A DNA stretch of 64,000 nt, taken from assembly GCF_013607875.1 (NCBI RefSeq), contig NZ_VDES01000002.1, positions 1,308,297 to 1,372,296 on the forward strand. Reading direction: 5' to 3'. Position 1 is the stretch's first letter, and each line of letters opens with the position of its first letter. Position numbers and translations under genes: made by a program. Shown piece by piece: positions 16,190 through 24,744 of this stretch. The notes beneath the pieces are model-generated. The model searched no databases, was not told the DNA's origin, and was given only the letters and a program-made list of their open reading frames with translations. The DNA is from Blastomonas ursincola. Its GTDB lineage: Bacteria > Pseudomonadota > Alphaproteobacteria > Sphingomonadales > Sphingomonadaceae.

Positions 16190-18424
16190 ATGAAGCGGAT
16201 GGGTGCGTTGCGGTCGGCCATGGCAATGGCGGCCTTGCTGATGGCGTCGACGGCAATGGCGCAGGATCGGCCCTGGCCGCATGCTCCTGTGCATGGTGGG
16301 GCGGAAGTCGCCGGAACCTCGCTGTCGATCGACGAGCTCTATCAGCCGAAGAGCCTGATCGGTACTTCGCCCGAAGGCTATAGCTGGTCGCGCGATGGCG
16401 GCACCGTGCTGTTCCTGTGGAACGACGAGGGCTACAGCTTCCGCGACATCTGGTCCTATTCGCCGCGCACCGGCAAGAAGACGCGGCTGACCTTTCTGGG
16501 CCGTGACAGCAAGCCCGAGGCTGAAGCCAAGGGTATCTCCCAGGCGGTGATGCTCGACGATGGCCGCGTTGCCTTCACGATGGGCGGACAGCTGCATATC
16601 CGGTCCGCTGATGGCACCATCACCAAGATCGAAAGCGACAAGCAGGCGATCCGCAAGCTCGTCCTCTCGCCCGATGGCAAGAGCCTGGCCTTTATCGCGG
16701 GCAATCCTTCCGACGCGCGCAATCGCGTCACCATCGGCGGGGTGCTCTGGGTGCGCCCGAGTGCCGCAACCGAGGACAAGGCCGCTCGCCGCGTCGCCGG
16801 GTCGGATGACCCCAAGGTCTATATCGAGGACTATCACTGGTCGGACGACGGCAAGGCGATCGCCTTTCAGCAGGCCGATGACCGCGCGATGCCCGAGCGT
16901 GATATCTTCTACCACGCCAAGGGCGAGCAGCAGAACAATCGCGTCATCCGCGCCTTTCCCGGCGACGAGACGACCAAGGCAAGCGTCGGCCATGTCGATC
17001 TGGCATCGGGCCACGTCCGCATGTTCGAGCGCCCCGATGCGAAGCACCATATCTGGGGCTTCGGCCTGTCCGGGAATGGAAAGAGGCTTTTCGTCAGCGG
17101 TTCGGACATGGAGGCCAAGGAGCACACCATCTATGTCTATGACGTGGCGAGCGGTGCGCGCGAGACCTTCTACCAGCTGCGCGAGGACAAGCATCTGCGC
17201 CCCGACTGGCAGGTGGCCTGGGCGCCGGGCGATGATGGCCTGATCATCCTGACCGATCGCGATGGCTGGCTGCATCTCTATCATCAGCGCGCCGCCGGAC
17301 AGGCTCCGCGTCAGATCACCAGCGGCAAATGGGAAATCGCCAATTTCGAGGTCGATGCGGCGCGCGGCCAAATCTATTTCACCGCCAACAAATCCTATCT
17401 GTCGGATCGCCAGATCTATCGCGTGCCGGTGGCCGGCGGCGCGGTCCAGCAGGTGAGCGGTTCGGCAGCGGGAACGCACGAGCCGGTCTATGCGCCCGGC
17501 TTCCGCCATATCGCCGACTGGTACAGCAATGACAGCACGCCGCCCGAGCTGTTCGTCATCGATACCGCGAAGCCCGCCAAGCCCGTTCAGGTGACCAAGT
17601 CGCCCCAGCCCGAATTCTACAGGCAGACCTGGGCGAATATCGGCTATGCCGAATTCCCCAGCCATGTCGACGGGGTGAACCTGGTCGCGCGGATCAGCCT
17701 GCCGGCCAATTACGATCCCGCGAAGAAATATCCGGTCATCGTCGGCTCGGTCTATTCGGATGCGGTGCGCAACCAATGGGGCGGCAGGCGCGCGCACCCG
17801 ACCTGGGGGCTGGACCAGTATTTCGTCTCGCAGGGCTATATCGTCCTGAACGTCAATGTGCGCGGGTCATGGGGGCAGGGGCGCGACCACAACCAGACCC
17901 AGCTGCACAGCTATGGCGAGACCGATATCAACGATCTGGAAAGCGGCGTCCGCTTCCTGATCGAGAAGGGCTATGCCGACCCGAAGCGCATCGGACTGTG
18001 GGGGTCTAGCTATGGCGGGCTGATGACGATCATGTCGCTGTCCAAGAAGCCTGGCGTCTATGCGGCGGGAATTGCGGGTGCGCCTGCGACCAATGTCTGG
18101 CATGCCTATCCGGCGCAGATGTGGATCATGGGACCGCCCGATGGACCGGACATGCCCGCGCGCTACGAGGCGCAATCGGCGCTCTATCAGGCCAAGGGGA
18201 TCAAGGATCCGCTGATGATCATTCACGGTACGCGCGACCCGGTGGTGCTCTATTCGGACACGATCGCGCTGGCCGAGCAGATGATCGACCGCGAGCAGAT
18301 GTTCGAGCTGGTGACGCTGCCCGGCGGCAACCATGCCTGGGCCAGCGACAATCTTCGCCAGGCGCGCTTTGCCTTCAAGAAGATGGCCGAGTTCTTTGAC
18401 CGCAATGTCAGGAACAGGAAATAA
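16190..18424 (+). CDS. Secreted S9 family peptidase (DPP-like prolyl oligopeptidase)
   Basis: A 744-aa serine peptidase. The leader (MAMAALLMASTAMAQD) points to the periplasm. Residues about 60-480 form a DPP IV-type N-terminal beta-propeller (YSWSRDGGTVLFLW, LSPDGKSLAF, YHWSDDGKAIAFQQ). The C-terminal alpha/beta hydrolase domain has the nucleophile S607 in GSSYGG, D683 (HGTRDPV) and H715 (GGNHAWAS). Relatives remove dipeptides or cleave after Pro or Ala. The ATG at 16190 is the first in-frame start that gives a leader. The DUF885 gene starts one base after its stop, so it heads an operon running to 24737. A lasso-peptide isopeptidase role, known for some sphingomonad S9 enzymes beside TonB receptors, is possible but not shown. 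Confidence 0.88.
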   Translation: MKRMGALRSAMAMAALLMASTAMAQDRPWPHAPVHGGAEVAGTSLSIDELYQPKSLIGTSPEGYSWSRDGGTVLFLWNDEGYSFRDIWSYSPRTGKKTRLTFLGRDSKPEAEAKGISQAVMLDDGRVAFTMGGQLHIRSADGTITKIESDKQAIRKLVLSPDGKSLAFIAGNPSDARNRVTIGGVLWVRPSAATEDKAARRVAGSDDPKVYIEDYHWSDDGKAIAFQQADDRAMPERDIFYHAKGEQQNNRVIRAFPGDETTKASVGHVDLASGHVRMFERPDAKHHIWGFGLSGNGKRLFVSGSDMEAKEHTIYVYDVASGARETFYQLREDKHLRPDWQVAWAPGDDGLIILTDRDGWLHLYHQRAAGQAPRQITSGKWEIANFEVDAARGQIYFTANKSYLSDRQIYRVPVAGGAVQQVSGSAAGTHEPVYAPGFRHIADWYSNDSTPPELFVIDTAKPAKPVQVTKSPQPEFYRQTWANIGYAEFPSHVDGVNLVARISLPANYDPAKKYPVIVGSVYSDAVRNQWGGRRAHPTWGLDQYFVSQGYIVLNVNVRGSWGQGRDHNQTQLHSYGETDINDLESGVRFLIEKGYADPKRIGLWGSSYGGLMTIMSLSKKPGVYAAGIAGAPATNVWHAYPAQMWIMGPPDGPDMPARYEAQSALYQAKGIKDPLMIIHGTRDPVVLYSDTIALAEQMIDREQMFELVTLPGGNHAWASDNLRQARFAFKKMAEFFDRNVRNRK

Positions 18425-18425
18425 G

Positions 18426-20099
18426 ATGCTGAAGACGTTCGTTTCTGCGGTTCTGGCAGGCGCGATGCTTGCAGCGGCTCCGGCAGCGCTGGCGCAGGCC
18501 GAGGTGCAGCAGCTGGGGGCCGATTTCTGGGCCTGGCGCGCGACCACCCAGCCCGCGACCAGCGACGACATTCCGCGCATCGTGCGGCCCGAAGGCTGGA
18601 CGCCCGACTGGTCGCCCCGCGCCGTGGCAGAGCAGCGCAAGGCGCTCGCGAATTTCGAGGCCAAGTGGAGGGCACTGGCGGACAAGCCGCAGACCGTCAG
18701 CGAGAAGGTCGATTACCGGCTTGTCGGTTCGGCGCTGTCGCGCGTCCACTGGGAGCTCGACCATGTCGCCGCGTGGAGACGCCAGCCGCATTTCTATGTC
18801 GCACAGGCGCTGGGCCCGGTGTTCGAGATTCTGCTGCCGCCGCCGCCGGTCGAGGCCGCGCGGGTCGAGCAGGTCATCCGGCTGCTCGACAATGCGCCTG
18901 CGGTGCTGGCAGCGGGCCAGGCCAATCTCGACGACATGCGCGGACCCTTTGTCGATGCGGCGCTGGCGCAGATCGCGATCGTCCCGGACAGCCTGAAAGG
19001 CATGGCGAGCGGCCTTGCGCCCCATGCAGATGCTGCCCAGCGCAAGCGGCTGGATGCGGCCGTAGACAAGTCGATCAAGGCGTTCGCCGCATTCGAAACC
19101 TTTCTCAAGAATCGTCGCGAGGCATTGCCCAGCCAGACGGCGGTGGGGGGAGAGAGCTATCGCTTTTTCCTGAGCAACGTAGCTCTCTACCCCTATACCC
19201 CCGAACAGCTTGCCCAGATGGGGCGACAGGAATGGACCCGTTCGGTGCTGTTCGAGGAGCTCGAGCGCAACCGCAATGCGGGCATGGCAGAGCTGCCGAT
19301 CGGCGCTTCGATCGATGCCGTGGTGGCCAAGCTCGCTTCGGACGAGCGCGACATTCGTGCGTTTCTGAAGGACAAGCGGCTGCTGACCGTCCCCGACTGG
19401 GCCGGGCATTACAACGCGCTGCCGTTTCCGGCCTATCTTGCGCCGATCGGGTGGTTGGGGCGCACCTTCGATCTCACCGACCGTACGCGTGTCGGCCAGA
19501 ACGCGACGGTCTACCTGCCCGATCCGTCGCCCAATCTTGGCTATTTCAACCTTTCGATCGCGCGCGACCCCAGGCCGATCATCGTGCATGAAGGCGTGCC
19601 GGGGCATTTCTTTCAGCTGACCCTTGGGTGGAAGCACCCCAATCCGCTGCGCCGCCATTATTATGACAGCGGGGCGAACGAAGGCACGGGCTTCTATGCC
19701 GAAGAGATGATGCTGCAGGCGGGGCTCTGGGACAATGCGCCCAAGACGCGCGAGATCATCTACAATTTCGCCCGCCTGCGCGCGCTCCGCGTCGAGGTCG
19801 ACGTGAAGCTCGCCACCGGGGAATTCACCATCGCTCAGGCCGCAGACTATCTGCGGGCGATGGTGCCGATGGACCGCGAGACCGCGGAGGAGGAAGCGAC
19901 CTTCTTTGCCGCCGCGCCCGGCCAGGCGATCAGCTATCAGATCGGCAAGATCCAGACGACCGAGTTCCTCGCCGAGGCGCGGGTGCGCGAGGGCAAGGCG
20001 TTCGATCTCAAGCGGTTTCACGACTTTCTGTGGCTGAACGGCAATGTGCCGATCGCGCTGCAGAAGGAAGAATATCTGGCCATGGTCGCCGGACAATAG
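18426..20099 (+). CDS. DUF885 family putative zinc metallopeptidase
   Basis: A 557-aa secreted DUF885 protein with the complete motif set. The leader (FVSAVLAGAMLAAAPAALAQ, 20 residues) is followed by a mostly helical body. The metal motif is HEGVPGH (H388, E389, H394), and the second motif NEGTGFYAEE supplies E419, as in gluzincin-type peptidases. The start follows the S9 stop codon by one base, with AGGAAA upstream. Peptidase activity is predicted from the motifs; DUF885 as a whole is poorly characterised. Its coupling to the S9 gene suggests successive cleavage of the same imported peptide in the periplasm. Confidence 0.85.
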   Translation: MLKTFVSAVLAGAMLAAAPAALAQAEVQQLGADFWAWRATTQPATSDDIPRIVRPEGWTPDWSPRAVAEQRKALANFEAKWRALADKPQTVSEKVDYRLVGSALSRVHWELDHVAAWRRQPHFYVAQALGPVFEILLPPPPVEAARVEQVIRLLDNAPAVLAAGQANLDDMRGPFVDAALAQIAIVPDSLKGMASGLAPHADAAQRKRLDAAVDKSIKAFAAFETFLKNRREALPSQTAVGGESYRFFLSNVALYPYTPEQLAQMGRQEWTRSVLFEELERNRNAGMAELPIGASIDAVVAKLASDERDIRAFLKDKRLLTVPDWAGHYNALPFPAYLAPIGWLGRTFDLTDRTRVGQNATVYLPDPSPNLGYFNLSIARDPRPIIVHEGVPGHFFQLTLGWKHPNPLRRHYYDSGANEGTGFYAEEMMLQAGLWDNAPKTREIIYNFARLRALRVEVDVKLATGEFTIAQAADYLRAMVPMDRETAEEEATFFAAAPGQAISYQIGKIQTTEFLAEARVREGKAFDLKRFHDFLWLNGNVPIALQKEEYLAMVAGQ

Positions 20100-20108
20100 G
20101 GGAGCGAT

Positions 20109-20588
20109 ATGCGCATCATCAAACTGGTCGAGCCGCAATCGGGCCTGTCCGCCCGCTGCCGGTTACTCGACGACGCTGCGCCGGTTTCGGCTGCTTTCCT
20201 CTGGGACCTGGCGGAACGCAAGGCCGGGTTCGAGGCGATGCACGCGATCTGGACCGGCCCCGAAATCTCGGTGCCGATGCCGGCGAGCACGCTGCCACAG
20301 GGCATGGCGCAGCCCGCCATACCGGCGGAGAACGCCACTTCCTATCCGGAGGCAGGCGACATCGTCCTGGCCTATCTGGCCGCCGGCAGCACCAAGGGAC
20401 TGCCGCCGGGCGATTTCTATGACATCGGCCTGTTCTACGGGCAGGGCGGTCGGCTGCTGATGCCCTTTGGCTGGATCCAGGCCAATGTCTGCGCGCGCAT
20501 CCTCGACGAAGATCTCGCCAAGGCGCAGGCCGATTGCCGCACCATCCGCCGCAATGGCGCGTGCACGCTGTCGCTCGAAACCGCCTGA
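20109..20588 (+). CDS. DUF3830 family protein (cyclophilin-like fold)
   Basis: A 159-aa cytosolic protein. Features of DUF3830 are visible: an N-terminal strand segment (RIIKLVEPQSGLSARCRLLD, 20 residues), a helix AAFLWDLAE, the conserved ENATSYPEAGDIVLAYL, and a late FDIGLFYGQGG-like segment (YDIGLFYGQGGRLLMPFG). DUF3830 proteins have a cyclophilin-like beta-barrel fold and no proven function. They often sit in operons for amino acid or amine degradation with permeases and FAD oxidoreductases, as here. The gene begins 9 bp after the DUF885 gene, with GGGGAG just upstream, and ends 13 bp before the transporter gene. Confidence 0.75.
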   Translation: MRIIKLVEPQSGLSARCRLLDDAAPVSAAFLWDLAERKAGFEAMHAIWTGPEISVPMPASTLPQGMAQPAIPAENATSYPEAGDIVLAYLAAGSTKGLPPGDFYDIGLFYGQGGRLLMPFGWIQANVCARILDEDLAKAQADCRTIRRNGACTLSLETA

Positions 20589-20601
20589 GGACAGCGCGCC
20601 C

Positions 20602-21501
20602 ATGACCTATGCCGATCTCATGGCCCTTCTGGGCAACTGGCTGCTTCCCGGATCGCTGATCGCGATCATGGCCTCGATGGGCCTGTCGCTGACGGCAGAC
20701 GATTTCCGCCAGGTGTTCCGCAACCGCCGCGCGCTGATCTTCGGGGTGTGCTCGATGCTGATCGTGCCGCCCGCGATCGGCCTGACCCTGGCGCTCACTG
20801 TCGCGCCGACGGCCGCGCTCGCGGTCGGCTTCGTGCTGCTCGCGACCACGCCGGGCGGTATGCTGTCGAACTTGTTCACCGACATGGCGAAGGGCGATCT
20901 GGCATTGTCGATGTCGATGACGCTGATCCTCAGCATGATCTACATCTTCGTCGTGCCTTTCTACGCGCATTTCGCGCTGCTGCATTTCATGGGGCTCGAA
21001 GCCGATGTGAATGTGCCGCTCGCCTCTTTCTTCTGGGACATATTCTCGATTACCGTGCTGCCTGCTGCCACGGGCTTTGCGGTGCGCGCCTGGCAGCCCG
21101 GCTTTGCCCTGTGGTTCAAGCGCTATCTGAAGAACGTCGCGACGATCGTGCTGTTCAGCTCGTTCGCGGTCATCCTCTACGATCAGGTGCCGGTGCTGCG
21201 CGAAAATCTGGGCGCGCTGTTCTGGATCACCGTCGCGCTCAACGTGCTGATGGTCGCGGTGGTGATGACCATCGTGCGCTTTGCCGGCTTCACCCATCGC
21301 GAGAATGTCGCGATCGGCATCGAGCATCTGATGCGCCAGGAAGGCACCGCGATCTTCATCGCCGTATCGATTGTCGGCAATAACGAGATGTCGCTGCCGA
21401 TGATCATGAACACGCCGGTCGCGCTGTGCGTCGTGCTCGCCTTTGTCGCCGTCGCGCGGCGCGTTGGCCCCGGCCCCGAACGACAACCTGCCACCGTCTG
21501 A
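20602..21501 (+). CDS. BASS-family (bile acid:Na+ symporter-like) transporter
   Basis: A 299-aa inner-membrane protein with about nine to ten hydrophobic helices. The segment IMASMGLSLTADDF is the typical start of bile acid:sodium symporter relatives, where a helix leads into an M-G-L-x-L motif. The crossover-type GFVLLATTPGGMLSNLFTD (19 residues) and the IGIEHLMRQEGTAIFIA segment correspond to the substrate and sodium-binding region. The ATG at 20602 has GAGG upstream; an upstream extension in frame is not hydrophobic and is rejected. BASS carriers move organic anions. In this operon it probably imports the acidic product of periplasmic peptide cleavage (inference). Confidence 0.85.
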   Translation: MTYADLMALLGNWLLPGSLIAIMASMGLSLTADDFRQVFRNRRALIFGVCSMLIVPPAIGLTLALTVAPTAALAVGFVLLATTPGGMLSNLFTDMAKGDLALSMSMTLILSMIYIFVVPFYAHFALLHFMGLEADVNVPLASFFWDIFSITVLPAATGFAVRAWQPGFALWFKRYLKNVATIVLFSSFAVILYDQVPVLRENLGALFWITVALNVLMVAVVMTIVRFAGFTHRENVAIGIEHLMRQEGTAIFIAVSIVGNNEMSLPMIMNTPVALCVVLAFVAVARRVGPGPERQPATV

Positions 21502-21570
21502 CCGTTTCGACCTTTTCACCGCCCTCGACTGGGCGAACAGGATAGTTGCCACCATGAACCTGATCCCATC

Positions 21571-21610
21571 GGCAGGCTTGAAGCGGGACATTCGCTTGTC
21601 CGCGCCTGCC
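21571..21610 (+). promoter_or_regulatory. Structured leader hairpin before the FAD oxidoreductase gene
   Basis: GGCAGGC (21571-21577) pairs with GCCTGCC (21604-21610). Inside it GCGGGACA pairs with TGTCCGC with one bulged base, around a loop TTCGCT. The structure ends 29 bases before the ATG of the oxidoreductase and fills most of the only sizeable gap (138 bp) in this operon. It could adjust translation or mark an internal promoter leader. Confidence 0.45.
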
Positions 21611-21639
21611 GTGATCCACTCTGCCGCCAAGCTGTCGGA

Positions 21640-22950
21640 ATGGCTGTGATGCAATATCAGCCCATTTCCCCGCGCCGACGCCCGAAAGGCCTGACCAACG
21701 CTGTCTGGACCGCCAATGCCGCGCCCGCGCCGCAGGTCGACAGCCTGGTCGGTGTGCACGATGTCGATGTGCTCGTCATCGGCGGCGGCATTGCCGGAAT
21801 GACGACGGCGCTGCATCTGGCCGAGCGTAATGTCGATGTCGCCCTGGTCGAGGCCGGACAGTTCGGCGACGGGGCCACCGGCCAGAGCGGCGGCATCATC
21901 GCACCCGATTACATCCGCCATACTCCCGAGACGATCGGCGAGGTGCTGGGCGAGGCGGCAGGCGAGCGGCTGACCGACATGATCGGCCGATCGGGCGCGC
22001 ATGTCTTCGATCTGATCCGGCAGAACGAGATCGAGTGCGACATGCGCCAGGACGGGTTCTACACGCCTGCGCATACCGAGGCGCTGGCCCAGCAGCAGCG
22101 CGACATGGCGCGGCAGTGGCAGGCGCGGGGCCACCGGGTCAGCTTTGTCGATGGCAGCCAGACCCGGGCCCTGTTCGGCACCGACCGCTATTGCGGCGCG
22201 CTGCGCTTCGAGGATGGCGGCGGGCTCAACCCCCTGGCCTTTGTGCGCGGGCTCGCGCATGTCGCGATCCGGCGCGGCGCCAAGCTCTATGCGAACAGCC
22301 CCGTGCGGCAGCTCGAGCGCAAGCAGGGCCAGTGGCTCTGCTATACCGCCAGCGGCACCCTGCGTGCGCGGCGTGTTGTGCTGGCAGCCAACGGCGGCAA
22401 TGCCGCGCTGCACCCGGCGATGCGCCGGACCTCGCTGCCGCTCAATGTCTTCCAGTTCGCCTCGATGCCGCTCGATCCCGCGCAGCGCCAGGTGATCCTG
22501 CCGCGGGGCGGGGCGTTTACCGACAAGATGCCCTATCTCTTCACGGCCCGGCTCGACGGCCTCGGCCACCTCGTCTCGGCCTTTCCGATGTCCTATGCGG
22601 TCAATGGCGAGAAGGCCCTGTATCGCGAGGCCAAGAGGCGGTTGAAACAGTATTTCCCGGCCATGCCCGATCCGCAGATCGATTATCTCTGGCATGGTCT
22701 TGCCTGGGTCAACACCTCGTTCCTGCCCGAAATCTACGATCTGGGCGATGATGCCATAGCGATCCAGGCATGCAATGGGCGCGGGCTCGCGACCAACACG
22801 GTGATCGGATCGGAAGTCGCCACCATGCTCGCGACCGGTGACGCGGATGCGCTGTCGGTTCGTCCGCGCGCGCCTGTTCCGGTGCGGTTCCATGCCGGTG
22901 CATCGCTGCTGCCCAGGTTGCTGATGTCGATGGCCTATCTCACCAATTGA
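21640..22950 (+). CDS. FAD-dependent amine/amino acid oxidoreductase (DadA/PuuB-like)
   Basis: A 436-aa flavoprotein of the D-amino-acid oxidase fold. The Rossmann motif is VLVIGGGIAGMTTALHLAE, with the acidic residue after the second strand in ALVEAG. The FAD-binding GQSGGIIAP and the C-terminal ACNGRGLATNT are typical of gamma-glutamylputrescine oxidase and sarcosine or D-amino-acid dehydrogenase relatives. There is no leader, so it acts in the cytosol or at the inner membrane face. Two ATGs (21640, 21649) are possible, and no clear Shine-Dalgarno sequence is present. It would oxidise a primary or secondary amine released from the imported substrate. The next DUF885 gene starts 5 bp after its stop. 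Confidence 0.85.
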   Translation: MAVMQYQPISPRRRPKGLTNAVWTANAAPAPQVDSLVGVHDVDVLVIGGGIAGMTTALHLAERNVDVALVEAGQFGDGATGQSGGIIAPDYIRHTPETIGEVLGEAAGERLTDMIGRSGAHVFDLIRQNEIECDMRQDGFYTPAHTEALAQQQRDMARQWQARGHRVSFVDGSQTRALFGTDRYCGALRFEDGGGLNPLAFVRGLAHVAIRRGAKLYANSPVRQLERKQGQWLCYTASGTLRARRVVLAANGGNAALHPAMRRTSLPLNVFQFASMPLDPAQRQVILPRGGAFTDKMPYLFTARLDGLGHLVSAFPMSYAVNGEKALYREAKRRLKQYFPAMPDPQIDYLWHGLAWVNTSFLPEIYDLGDDAIAIQACNGRGLATNTVIGSEVATMLATGDADALSVRPRAPVPVRFHAGASLLPRLLMSMAYLTN

Positions 22951-22955
22951 GTTCC

Positions 22956-24737
22956 ATGCGCCTTTCACCCTCCCTTGATGGAAGGCCATGGCCGGTCGGG
23001 GCGCGGGCAGGTCGATTGGCCCGCGCCCTGGCCATCGCAGGCGCCGCCTGGCTGGCCTGCGGATCGGTGTCGGCACAGTCGGCAATCGCCGAGATCGTCG
23101 CGCAGTACGAGCGCTTTTCCGCCGATCATCCGATGGAGGCCGGGCGATCGGACCCTGCGCGCGCGCGCGCAGGCTGGCCCGACGAGACGCTCGAGGGCAT
23201 GGCCCGGCGGCGCGCCGCGCTGCTGGACCTGGCCGAGCAACTCGACAGGCTGGATGACGCCGCGCTGACCGAGGCCGAACGGACCGACCGTCGCTATCTG
23301 CGCGCGCTGATCGGTTGGCGGATCGAGGGCATCGATTCCGACGAGCGCCGCTTCGCCTTTGTCGCGCACGAAGGCTTCTACAACACGCCCTATGCGGTGG
23401 CACGCGGGCTAGACATCCGATCGCAAGCCGATGCACGCGCTTGGGTACAGCGGATGCGCGGCATAACCCGCTATTTCGCCGAGCAACGTGCCAATCTCGA
23501 GCGCGGCGTGGCCACGGGCTGGACCAATCCGGCCCCGGTGATCGATGTCGCGGTCGCCATCCTGCGCAAGCAGATCGCCGTGCCAATCGCCGACGATCCG
23601 ATGCTCGGCGCGCTCAAGGCCTATCCCGCGCTCCTCGCCGAGGCGCAGGCGCTGATCAGCAGCGATATCCGTCCGGCGCAGGTCGCGATGCTCGCCTATA
23701 TCGACGGGCCCTATCGGGCGGCGGCACGCAAGGAGCTGGGCATCGCAGCGGTGCCGGGCGGGCGGGCCTATTATGATTTCCTGCTGCGCTATTACACGAC
23801 GACCGATCTTTCGGCCGAACAGATTCACGCACTTGGCCTGTCCGAAGTTGAGCGCATTCGCGGCGAGATGGACAAGGTCATCGCCGCTACCGGCTTTACC
23901 GGGAGCTTTGCCGAATGGCTGCATTTCCTGCGCACCGATCCGCGCTTCTATGCGACCAGTCGCGAAGGGCTGATCGAGAAATATGCGGCGGCCTCGAAGC
24001 GGATCGATGGCGTGCTGCCGCGCTATTTTTCGATCCTGCCGCGCCAGCCGTTCACCATCGTGCCGGTCCCGCCAGAGCTCGAAGAGGGCTATACCACCGC
24101 GCGCGGCGGCGGCGGCGGTGATTTCGCCAAGGGTTTTGCCGGAACTTTCGTCGTCAACACCTCGCATCTCGATCAGCGCCCGCTCTACGAGGTCCCGGCG
24201 CTCAGCCTGCACGAGGCGGCCCCTGGCCATCACACCCATGGCGCGTTGACCAACGAGAACCCGGCGCTGCCCTCGTTTCGCCGCTCCCGCGATCTGCTCG
24301 CCTTTCGCGAGGGCTGGGCGCTCTATGCCGAGCGCCTGGGGCACGAAATGGGGGTATATCGCGACGGCTATGAGGCGTTCGGCAGCCTGTCGACCGAGAT
24401 GTGGCGCGCCTGCCGGATGGTGGTCGATACCGGCATCCATGTCATGGGCTGGGACTATGCCCGCGCGCGCCGATGCTTCGAGGAGAATACCGCGCTCGCC
24501 GATATCAATATCGACAGCGAGCTCGCGCGCTATATCGGTGCTCCCGCCGGGGCGGTGGCCTACAAGGTCGGCGAGTTGCGCATCATCGCAATGCGCGCGC
24601 GGGCGGAAAAGGCGCTGGGGGCGCGGTTCGACATCCGCGCATTCCACGACCTCATCCTTGCGCAAGGCCAGTTGCCGATGACCCTGCTCGAACAGACGGT
24701 CGATCGCTGGATCGCTCAGCAGGTTGCCGGTCGCTGA
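22956..24737 (+). CDS. DUF885 family putative zinc metallopeptidase
   Basis: A 593-aa secreted DUF885 protein with intact motifs: HEAAPGHH (H419, E420, H425) and REGWALYAE (E452). This member is closest to the canonical family form and is more distant from the other three paralogues here. The ATG at 22956 is chosen; a TTG at 22947 overlapping the oxidoreductase stop is an alternative. The leader is unusually long, with an Arg-rich n-region (ARAGRLARALAIAGAAWLAC), and its hydrophobic core ends in a Cys followed by GSVSAQ. It ends the operon and is convergent with the TPR oxygenase gene, 7 bp apart. Confidence 0.85.
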   Translation: MRLSPSLDGRPWPVGARAGRLARALAIAGAAWLACGSVSAQSAIAEIVAQYERFSADHPMEAGRSDPARARAGWPDETLEGMARRRAALLDLAEQLDRLDDAALTEAERTDRRYLRALIGWRIEGIDSDERRFAFVAHEGFYNTPYAVARGLDIRSQADARAWVQRMRGITRYFAEQRANLERGVATGWTNPAPVIDVAVAILRKQIAVPIADDPMLGALKAYPALLAEAQALISSDIRPAQVAMLAYIDGPYRAAARKELGIAAVPGGRAYYDFLLRYYTTTDLSAEQIHALGLSEVERIRGEMDKVIAATGFTGSFAEWLHFLRTDPRFYATSREGLIEKYAAASKRIDGVLPRYFSILPRQPFTIVPVPPELEEGYTTARGGGGGDFAKGFAGTFVVNTSHLDQRPLYEVPALSLHEAAPGHHTHGALTNENPALPSFRRSRDLLAFREGWALYAERLGHEMGVYRDGYEAFGSLSTEMWRACRMVVDTGIHVMGWDYARARRCFEENTALADINIDSELARYIGAPAGAVAYKVGELRIIAMRARAEKALGARFDIRAFHDLILAQGQLPMTLLEQTVDRWIAQQVAGR

Positions 24738-24744
24738 TCCGCCC

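Noticed and set aside
16190-18424. Lasso-peptide isopeptidase
   Set aside because: Sphingomonad isopeptidases are S9 enzymes near TonB receptors, but no lasso precursor, cyclase or protease gene is present, and the motifs only support a general DPP-like peptidase.
20119-23586. 1155-aa open frame antisense to the transporter and oxidoreductase genes
   Set aside because: It spans four well-supported plus-strand genes and their gaps and shows no recognisable domain.
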